A program made the translations under genes and the position numbers. A stretch of 64,000 bases of DNA from CAVVDT01 sp963747005 (lineage in GTDB: Bacteria; Pseudomonadota; Alphaproteobacteria; Rhizobiales; Aestuariivirgaceae). The notes under the pieces are model-generated. The model was not told the origin of the DNA, did not search any database, and saw nothing but the letters and a program-made list of their open reading frames with translations. Shown here piece after piece: positions 32,498 through 39,080 of the stretch (positions are counted from its first letter, which is position 1; the number at the start of each line of letters is the position of its first letter). The stretch covers positions 563,388 to 627,387 of the forward strand of contig CAVVDT010000003.1 of the NCBI GenBank assembly GCA_963747005.1, written 5' to 3'.

Positions 32498-32750
32498 GGA
32501 ACGACCTTCGGGAAAAGCGAGGGTGCTCTCCGTGCAGAAAGCCAGGATGTCCGGATCGCCTCGCAAGCATGCGTTGAAACTCTCGTCGTATCCGTTTTTA
32601 CCTCTGGGAGGATTGCCTTTCAGGCGGCAGCCCTAGGCCGCGTCGCTCCGGCGCCATCGCCTCGATATTCGGCTTTCCGCATGATGAGGGCGGAATCGAA
32701 TTCGGGGAAACAGTAACAATCCAAAATCCTGGACGGCAACCCGCGGACCA

Positions 32751-33887
32751 ATGAACGACAAACCTCCCGAATTGGATGCCACTGCCGAGACGACCGAAGC
32801 CACCTTGACTTCCGCTGTCTCGCACAAGGCGGTGACAGCCTCCATTATCGGATCGTCTCTCATCCTCCTGGTGGGTGCGCTCTACTTCGCTCGCAGTCTG
32901 TTGCTGCCGGTCCTGCTCGCCTTCCTGTTCACGCTCATTCTTTCGCCCGTTGTCAGGGCCCTCAAACGAGGCGGCATTCCGGAAAGTGTCACGGCCTTCC
33001 TCCTGGTCCTTTTGGTAGCCGGCGTCCTGGGTGGCGGTGCTTACTGGTTGAGCGACCCCGTCTCCAAGTGGGTGGGGGACGCTCCCCAGATCGGGACGCA
33101 GTTACGGCTGAAGCTGATATCACTGCGCAAACCTGTTGAGAAAATCATGGAAGCCCAAAAGCAGGTCGAGGACGCGACAACGCAGAAGGCGGCGCCGGGC
33201 GTCCAGCAGGTGATTGTGAAGGAGCCGGGCCTTATCAGCCAGGCGGCGCGAGGGGCGCCAGATTTTCTGGCCGGCGTGGGCCTGGCCCTCGTTCTCCTTC
33301 TGTTTTTATTGGCTTCGGGGGATATGTTTTACGAAAAGCTCGTGCGGGTTCTTCCAACTCTGACAGACAGGAAGCAGGGCGTGAGGATCGCGCGAGACAT
33401 TGAGCGGGAGGTTTCCCGATACATTCTGACGATTTCCGGCATCAATGCGGCGCTGGGCGTGGTCGTCGCGGGCGGTCTTTATGCATTGGGCATGCCCAAT
33501 CCGTTTTTATGGGGCGTTGCAGCAGCCATTCTGAATTTCATCCCTTATCTGGGAGCGATAACCGGCGTTGTCGTGGTCGGCATCATCGCGATCGTATCTT
33601 TTCCCACTCTGGGACAAGCGTTGCCGGCGCCGGCAGTTTACCTCGCATGCACGGTCATTGAGGGGCAGTTCATTACCCCCGCGCTGGTTGGGCGGCGGAT
33701 GCAAATCAACGCCGTATCGGTGTTTCTGGCTATCGCCTTCTGGGGATGGCTTTGGGGCATCGTCGGTATTTTCATTGCGGTCCCCGTGCTGATCGTTGTC
33801 AAGATATTCTCGGACCATGTTCCCGGCCTGGGCGGGCTGCAGGAATTCCTGAGTCCACGCGGCAGCGATGCCAATCAGCCGCACTAG
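32751..33887 (+). CDS. AI-2E family transporter (PerM/YdiK-like)
   Basis: 378 aa with seven to eight membrane helices: LLLPVLLAFLFTLILSPVV near the N-terminus, a soluble periplasm-facing section (about 105-165), then the conserved FLWGVAAAILNFIPYLGAI and VEGQFITP-like segment (TVIEGQFITPALVGRRM). Members export autoinducer-2, other small molecules or act in Na+/H+ exchange; the substrate is not predictable. The upstream region carries the decayed third promoter module. Confidence 0.87.
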   Translation: MNDKPPELDATAETTEATLTSAVSHKAVTASIIGSSLILLVGALYFARSLLLPVLLAFLFTLILSPVVRALKRGGIPESVTAFLLVLLVAGVLGGGAYWLSDPVSKWVGDAPQIGTQLRLKLISLRKPVEKIMEAQKQVEDATTQKAAPGVQQVIVKEPGLISQAARGAPDFLAGVGLALVLLLFLLASGDMFYEKLVRVLPTLTDRKQGVRIARDIEREVSRYILTISGINAALGVVVAGGLYALGMPNPFLWGVAAAILNFIPYLGAITGVVVVGIIAIVSFPTLGQALPAPAVYLACTVIEGQFITPALVGRRMQINAVSVFLAIAFWGWLWGIVGIFIAVPVLIVVKIFSDHVPGLGGLQEFLSPRGSDANQPH

Positions 33888-33900
33888 ACTGCGGTACTCA

Positions 33901-34849
33901 TCAATTGGAATGGTGCATTCGGGCAAGCCTGCCAATGCGGATGGCACGGTTCACCTCCCCGCCGAAAATGAGTGCCAATGCGGCGAGGTAGCTGAAATAC
34001 AGTGCAGCGATGACACTGGCGAGGCCGGCGTAGTAACTGCGATAATTGGCAAAGTTCAAGATATACCATTCGAACGATGTCGCTATCACCATCCACCCCA
34101 CCACGGTCAGCAACACACCTGGCCATAGTTCAGCAAAACGCAAGCGCTTAGCCGGCAGCGCAATATGGGCAGCAAGCAGGCCCGCCAGCGAGCACGGCAG
34201 CTGCCAGAGGATAGCGCGCTGCGCCCAGGTTGAACGGCAGCACCATGCCGGCGGACACCCTCGTCACGAAGGCATCAACGAGCGGCGCAAGAAGCAGGAG
34301 CCAGGCCACGGCCACCAGCATCAACGCCCCGGCGACGACTACCAGCGCCTCCAGCACATAGAGATGCAGCGCGCCGCGATCCTCATGCACGTCATAGGCA
34401 CGATTGAGTGCCACCCGCACCCCGTCGACCCCGCCGGAGGCAAACCACACGGTCATCAGTGCGCCTAGGCTGACCACATTTCCGCGTGGAACGAGCAGCA
34501 CATTGCGCACCTCGGAGGCTAGCGGGGCGGCAAGCCCCTTCGGCACCACGGAGATAAGGAAGGTGATCAACGCCTTCGCCATGCCCGTGTCTCCCATATA
34601 GGCCGTGAGCGAGCTGACCAGGATCAGGAACGGGAATGCCGCGAGAATGCCACGAAAAGCAATATTGCCGGCCAGCGACAGGGCCAGGTCGTCCCATACC
34701 CTGATCGTCGCCTCGCGCAGCACGCACCACACCGCCTGCCAGCCGCTTTCATGGAGCAAATCAGCGTTCTCGCGCCTGAGTGTGCTGCGATTGGCCCGCT
34801 GCTGTCGATGGCCGTCGTGGCGATTGGTCTTCGTCATGCCATTCAGCAT
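33901..34849 (-). pseudogene. YihY/BrkB-family membrane protein, frameshifted
   Basis: N-terminal part (34849 to 34148): LSLAGNIAFRGILAAFPFLI, VRNVLLVPRGNVVSLGALMT and WFASGGVDGVRVALNRAYDV. C-terminal part in another frame (to 33901): LRFAELWPGVLLTVVGW and NYRSYYAGLASVIAALYFSY. These are colinear segments of the YihY/virulence factor BrkB family. One extra C in CCC at 34181-34183 accounts for the shift (LAGG-LLAAHIALPAKRLRF is restored without it). May be a sequencing error or a recent inactivation. Confidence 0.82.
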
Positions 34850-34938
34850 TCAAAACAGTGTACATGAAGACTGAGGCTGTTTTTTTTGGGCAAGCCGTCA
34901 CCATGTCTATTGAAACGACCTAGAGCGAGGATCTTTCC

Positions 34939-35286
34939 ATGGCAAGCAGAACCAGTCTCAAGAACCAGGATGACATCGCCCAACACCTTGAGCGTCTGCG
35001 GGCCGATATATTGGCGCTTTCCGAAACGGTGACGCGGCTGGCATCGGAAGGTGCCAGCAGTGCAAAGTCACGGGTCAACGAGGCCGCCAGCGGGGCGGCC
35101 CGCAAGGCAAGCGATGCCGGCCAGCAGATTTACCGGGATGCAGCGACGCTCGGCAATGATGCCATCGACACCGCACAGGCCAGCGCCGGCCAGTTCGAAG
35201 CGCAGATCGCGCGCAATCCGATAATGGCCGTTCTCGCCGCGCTCGGCGTGGGCTTTGCCATTGACCTTCTCACTCGCCACCGCTGA
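34939..35286 (+). CDS. DUF883 / ElaB-YqjD-type membrane-anchored protein
   Basis: 115 aa. A long N-terminal amphipathic helix (LERLRADILALSETVTRLAS), then a C-terminal membrane anchor (IMAVLAALGVGFAIDLLTRH), the layout of ElaB/YqjD/DUF883 proteins. The E. coli members associate with ribosomes at the inner membrane in stationary phase. GAGG eight bases upstream of the ATG supports the start. Confidence 0.8.
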   Translation: MASRTSLKNQDDIAQHLERLRADILALSETVTRLASEGASSAKSRVNEAASGAARKASDAGQQIYRDAATLGNDAIDTAQASAGQFEAQIARNPIMAVLAALGVGFAIDLLTRHR

Positions 35287-35450
35287 TGAGTCGGTTGTTG
35301 CTGGACAGTGGCTTGGCAATGACCAAGCAGGCGATCTCCGAGATCGTGCATCGCACGATGCTGAGGATCGTGGCGTACGGGCGCCATTCACGCAGGCGCA
35401 GATCGAACAAGCGTTAGCGAGCAAGCGGCGCTGTCGAACACGCTCCGGTC

Positions 35451-35552
35451 ATGAGCAAAATTGAACAGATTGCCGAGATGTCGCCAGTTAATCTGATCGA
35501 TATACCGAAAAGAAAACATGGACAGGGTCGACGGATCGGCCAGGCAGATTAA
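35451..35552 (+). promoter_or_regulatory. RTGAGCA element copy 8 / upstream ORF of a truncated csbD
   Basis: ATGAGCAAAATTGAACAG at 35451-35468 opens a 33-codon ORF beginning MSKIEQIAEMSPVNL, homologous to the upstream ORF of the intact csbD at 29.5 kb. The preceding bases GCTCCGGTC are also conserved, so the block is a duplicate of the csbD 5' region. Confidence 0.55.
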
Positions 35553-35595
35553 GGCCGCCGTCAAGCAGCCGGTTGGCAAGGCCGTTGTCGCTTGA
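35518..35595 (+). pseudogene. Truncated csbD copy
   Basis: 25 codons: MDRVDGSARQIKAAVKQPVG then KAVVA and a stop, against SDRVAGSAKQLKGAAKQALG in the intact CsbD. The C-terminal half is missing and the upstream ORF now overlaps out of frame. A decayed duplicate. Confidence 0.65.
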
Positions 35596-35605
35596 ACTGA
35601 ATCAA
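35592..35605. promoter_or_regulatory. FNR-like box upstream of the phasin-like gene
   Basis: TTGAACTGAATCAA (TTGAA-N4-ATCAA, one mismatch). Centre 57 bp before the ATG at 35656. Confidence 0.45.
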
Positions 35606-35655
35606 AACCAGTTGGCACTTCTCGCTTCACTCTCAAATCGAAATTGGAGACGATC

Positions 35656-36267
35656 ATGGCAAAACAGAGCAGCATGCATGCTCACCTGAACTGGACCAAG
35701 CAGCGAATTGACGAGATGGACGCCACGTTGGCGTCGCTCGAAAAGAAGGCGGGCCAGGTCAAAGCCGAGTTGGAGAAAAAGGCCGAGCAAACCATCGCCG
35801 ATTTGAAGAAACGTCGCGACGAATTTCAAGCCAACGCCAAGGCTCAGTCTCAAGCGGGCGAGGCCGCCTTACAGGCGAACAAGACGCAGCTGGAAGCGCA
35901 GTGGCGCGGCTTCGAAGCGCAGGTCAAGACTTATTTTGACACGGTCGGCAAGCAGATCGAACAGCAGCAGGCTACTTTCGGGGAGGTTGCGGCTGCGCAA
36001 GCCAAGGCTTGGCGCGAGGCGGCCGACAAGCTCCACGGCGAGGCCACCAAAGTCGCAGCCGCGCGGCGCACTGATGTCGATGCGGCAGTGAAGCAGATGA
36101 ATATGGACGCGGCGGAGGCTGAAGCACGATTGCAGAAGCTGAAGCAAGCGGGCAGCGAATCTTGGGCGGCAATGAGCTCTGCCCTGGCAGAGTCGCGCAA
36201 AGCCTTCGATCAAGCCAATCAGAAGGCGTGGGACGCGCTCAAGCGCGCTACTCCTCCGGCCGCCTGA
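35656..36267 (+). CDS. Phasin-like coiled-coil protein
   Basis: 203 aa from the ATG at 35656, seven bases after GGAG; an in-frame TTG four codons earlier overlaps that site. Nearly all helical heptads rich in Ala, Lys, Glu and Gln (LASLEKKAGQVKAELEKKAE, KTYFDTVGKQIEQQQATFGE). Resembles phasins and apolipoprotein-like coiled-coil proteins that coat granules or act as stress chaperones. A weak FNR-like box precedes it. Family call is from composition and length, not a specific motif. Confidence 0.55.
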   Translation: MAKQSSMHAHLNWTKQRIDEMDATLASLEKKAGQVKAELEKKAEQTIADLKKRRDEFQANAKAQSQAGEAALQANKTQLEAQWRGFEAQVKTYFDTVGKQIEQQQATFGEVAAAQAKAWREAADKLHGEATKVAAARRTDVDAAVKQMNMDAAEAEARLQKLKQAGSESWAAMSSALAESRKAFDQANQKAWDALKRATPPAA

Positions 36268-36620
36268 GTTGATTGCTGATTCTGGACTATCAATCCTAGC
36301 GGTGCGATCCAGACAGATGGTACCATCTGTCTGGACAAAGCGTCCCACCAGACCACTAGGTGCGTGCCGCCATGGTTTTCCCACATGGCGTGGGACAGGG
36401 TGCGCTATTTCTTGAGCAGGTTTTCTTGCGCTTCCGGCAGGTTGCCTTGGCTCGAAGACTATCGGTAGGCTGGTTTCGACTGCTGATGAGAGTTCTTGAA
36501 CAACCAGGCCAACAAGCTCTCGCGCACCCATGCCTTATTGGTTGAGGCGCTCAATCGCTATCGCGGCATAAGCCAGATGCACAATCGGGCGTTGTATGAC
36601 TGAAATTTAATCTCGCACCT
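36268..36620. other. Intergenic region before the IS5 element
   Basis: Contains the 28-bp palindrome below and, on the plus strand, a start-less frame ending LVEALNRYRGISQMHNRALY-D stop near 36600 that looks like the tail of an unidentified gene. No complete gene. Confidence 0.35.
36308..36335. terminator. 28-bp perfect palindrome after the phasin-like gene
   Basis: Every base pairs around the centre GGTACC (arms TCCAGACAGATGGT). It lies 41 bp after a stop codon and could end transcription, but no T-run follows on either strand, so a protein-binding site or old IS scar is equally possible. Confidence 0.35.
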
Positions 36621-37913
36621 GGACACCTCTATTTACTCGGCTTGGAGAGCGGCGTGGAGGCGATGGAAGCCTGCCGGGCGGAATGCCGCCGTGCACCTGT
36701 GGTGTTGAGGGCAACTCTTGGCCCGGGATTTCGCCTGGCGGCGGTGTTTTTCGGTCATGCAGGCGCAGTGCGGCCCTCGAACCAGACCAGGCGCTGCATG
36801 TTGTAGACGAGATTGGCCATGCCAATCTTCAGCCTCGCCCGGGCGATGCCGATGGTCCTGACGAACAGCCCCATGCGGGCTTTCTGGTGGGCAAAGACAT
36901 GTTCGATGCTTGAGCGCACCTTCGAGCGGGCGGCATTGGCTGTGGCCAGCTTGTCCGGCAGCGCCTTGCCGGGCGCTCGCCGGTGATGGACCTTGGAGAA
37001 CAGGCCGTTCCTGATGAGCCAGGCCTCGTTGCGCCTCGAGCGATAGGCGGTGTCGGCCCACACGGTGGAGGCAGTGTTGGTTCTGGCGACAAGCTCGCGC
37101 AAGAAGCGCCCGTCATGGCGGGTGGCATCGCTCACCGTCCAGGTGCGGATGAAGCCGTGGCGTCGATCGGTAGAGATGTGGTTCTTGTAGCCGAACACCG
37201 GGATGGCGATCTCCAGTTTGACCTTCGATGCCGGATCAGGCTTCCTGCCACGCTTGAGCGTCCAGCGGGCATCGCGGTCCTTCTGTGCCAGCTTGGCCGG
37301 CCTGGCCTGCCAGTCCTCGGGGATACGACCCTCCTTGATCGCCTGCTTCTCGCCCTCGCTGTTGCGCTGGCGCGGCGCCGCGATGATCGAGGCATCGATG
37401 ATCTGGCCGCCCATGGCCAGATAGCCCTTGTCGTGGAGCAGCCGGTCGAAGCGATCGAACAGCTTCGCCATAGCACCCGCCTGCACCAGCAGTTCGCGGA
37501 ACAGCCAGATGGTCTTGGCATCCGGCACCGTGTCCTGAAGTCCCAGGCCCAGGAAGCGCATGAACGACAGGCGGTCGCGGATCATGAACTCGGCTTGATC
37601 ATCCGACAGACTATAAAGCGCCTGCAACACCAGGATCTTGAACATCAGCACCGGGTCATGGGGCGGACGACCGCCCTTTGCGCCGTCTGAGCGCTTCAGC
37701 GCCTTCTCCAGCCGGTAGCGGAACGGTTCGAAGTCAATCACCCCGCCAAGCCGCTCCAGCGGATCGCCTGCCTTCGACAGCGCCTGATAGCGCTCATCCA
37801 GATCGAAGAACCCGGGTTGAACATGCCGACGTGCCATCGCTGCCACCCTCCGTTGCCACAACCAACCGAATCACATCACCAGCGATTTGGGGAGGGGCTT
37901 TTAGAGGTCTCCA
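36621..37913 (-). mobile_element. IS5-family insertion sequence, about 1.29 kb
   Basis: Reading inward, the left end is GGACACCTCTATTT and the right end (minus strand) GGAGACCTCTAAAA, so GGA-x-ACCTCTA is shared as imperfect terminal repeats. ACCT flanks both ends (36617-36620, 37914-37917) as a likely 4-bp target duplication. One transposase gene fills the inside. The boundaries are my reading; the element looks complete and possibly active. Confidence 0.6.
36755..37837 (-). CDS. IS5-family transposase
   Basis: About 360 aa from the ATG at 37837. N-terminal DUF772-like part (RRHVQPGFFDLDERYQALSK, GGRPPHDPVLMFKILVLQAL) and a DDE domain: Asp in GGQIIDASIIAA, Asp in TVWADTAYRSRRN, Glu in RSSIEHVFAHQKARMG followed by RTIGIARARLKIGMANLVYN. 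All three catalytic acids are present and no frameshift is seen. An in-frame start eight codons upstream is possible. Confidence 0.92.
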   Translation of the reverse strand: MARRHVQPGFFDLDERYQALSKAGDPLERLGGVIDFEPFRYRLEKALKRSDGAKGGRPPHDPVLMFKILVLQALYSLSDDQAEFMIRDRLSFMRFLGLGLQDTVPDAKTIWLFRELLVQAGAMAKLFDRFDRLLHDKGYLAMGGQIIDASIIAAPRQRNSEGEKQAIKEGRIPEDWQARPAKLAQKDRDARWTLKRGRKPDPASKVKLEIAIPVFGYKNHISTDRRHGFIRTWTVSDATRHDGRFLRELVARTNTASTVWADTAYRSRRNEAWLIRNGLFSKVHHRRAPGKALPDKLATANAARSKVRSSIEHVFAHQKARMGLFVRTIGIARARLKIGMANLVYNMQRLVWFEGRTAPA

Positions 37914-38037
37914 CCTATTTGCCCGTGGCACCTCGACCGCCACGAACGCGTCATCGAAAACTCAAGCGTTTGCGAGAGAAAAGCAGCTCGCGTGATGACG
38001 GCAGGCCGGTCCTCTCACTGGTTGCAGACCGGCCCGC

Positions 38038-38055
38038 GTGAGCAATTTTGCACAG
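38038..38055 (+). promoter_or_regulatory. RTGAGCA element, copy 9
   Basis: GTGAGCAATTTTGCACAG. The frame it opens (MSNFAQHATVVSD...) runs on into the next gene in another frame. It lies 116 bp before the stress-protein start at 38154 and directly beyond the IS5 element. Confidence 0.5.
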
Positions 38056-38153
38056 CATGCGACCGTGGTCTCCGACACCCTTGACTTGAAACCCAGGCCC
38101 CGATCGACCAGCGCAGGTGCGCCGGGCCTCGACTTGTCCCGCAGGAGGATCAA

Positions 38154-38714
38154 ATGGAAAAAACCGATACTGTCATCGCCGTCTTTGCTGACCACGATGC
38201 TGCGGAGACAGCCGTGAAAACCCTGACCGCTTCCGGCATCGAGATGAAAGACATGAGCGTTGTCGGCAAAGGCTACCATACCGATGAAAAGGTCGCGGGC
38301 TTTTACAATACCGGTGACCGGATGAAGTTCTGGGGCACGCGCGGCGCGTTCTGGGGCGGCCTGTGGGGCTTGTTCTTCGGCGGACTGTTCTTGACCATTC
38401 CCGTCGTTGGCCACGTGGTCGTACTTGGCTATTTGGCCACCATTGCGATCACGGCCATCGAGAACGCGGCTGTCGTCGGGGGTCTGAGCGCAATTGGTGC
38501 CGCGATTTACAGTATTGGCGTGCCCAAGGACAGCGTGATCAAATACGAGACGGCCCTTAAGGCTGACAGCTTTCTCGTCATGGTGCACGGCACGGCAGCA
38601 GAGGTGGCGAGCGCCAGGAAGATCCTCGGCAAGTCCAGCCCGACAAGCCTCGATGTGCATTCTGGTACTCAGACGCAAGCACAGCAGGATCATCGCGTCC
38701 GTGCGGCCGGCTGA
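38154..38714 (+). CDS. General stress protein 17M-like / DUF1269-type membrane protein
   Basis: 186 aa, GGAGG six bases upstream. N-terminal domain (DTVIAVFADHDAAETAVKTL, GIEMKDMSVVGKGYHTDEKV) is of the YflT/general-stress type. Two membrane segments follow in the Gly/Trp-rich middle (GAFWGGLWGLFFGGLFL and HVVVLGYLATIAITAIE), then a second alpha-beta part with DSFLVMVHGTAAEVASARKI. Members are induced by general stress; mechanism unknown. Confidence 0.75.
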   Translation: MEKTDTVIAVFADHDAAETAVKTLTASGIEMKDMSVVGKGYHTDEKVAGFYNTGDRMKFWGTRGAFWGGLWGLFFGGLFLTIPVVGHVVVLGYLATIAITAIENAAVVGGLSAIGAAIYSIGVPKDSVIKYETALKADSFLVMVHGTAAEVASARKILGKSSPTSLDVHSGTQTQAQQDHRVRAAG

Positions 38715-38770
38715 TCGGCGCGAGCGGTGTGGCGTTGGCGCATGACGCCACCGAACAAGAAATTATAGCA

Positions 38771-38884
38771 ATGAGTCCGATCACCCTGTCTATCACTTTG
38801 ATTTGCGACGCCATTGGTGTGGCCCTGGGCGCAATCGCGTACTATTTTCCGGGTGGCGGTTGCGAGGCAGGAAGCCGTGTCTGA
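38771..38884 (+). CDS. Possible 37-aa membrane peptide
   Basis: One hydrophobic helix (ITLSITLICDAIGVALGAIA) followed by YYFPGGGCEAGSRV. No clear ribosome site. Fits the run of tiny membrane proteins here but may be chance. Confidence 0.25.
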   Translation: MSPITLSITLICDAIGVALGAIAYYFPGGGCEAGSRV

Positions 38885-39080
38885 AAGGACGGACGGGGCC
38901 AACGCCACAACTTGGCAGGCGCTTACGGCCTGCTGTTAACGCCTGAACGAGGCCGTCCTCGCTTGCCGTTTTGGGTTGTCCTGCCCGCCCTCTTGTGTTG
39001 CCTGGCCAGATGTGCCCGACCGCAAGCATGCCTGACACACAAGGCCTTCGGGGAATGGGACGAACTGAAGGAAGACCACG

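Larger units (their letters stand above)
32201..32750. other. Promoter-like region with a decayed copy of the element/FNR module
   Basis: Holds RTGAGCA copy 7 and a degenerate FNR-like box in the same spacing as before the two tiny membrane proteins. It is followed by only a 29-codon ORF (32547-32636, MSGSPRKHALKLSS...) in the place of the membrane protein. The gene of this third module seems lost. No other gene seen before 32751. Confidence 0.45.

Noticed and set aside
38038..38153. FNR box between RTGAGCA copy 9 and the stress membrane protein, by analogy with copies 3, 4 and 7
   Set aside because: No TTGA-N6-TCAA-like sequence at the expected 96-bp distance; the module order does not extend to this copy.
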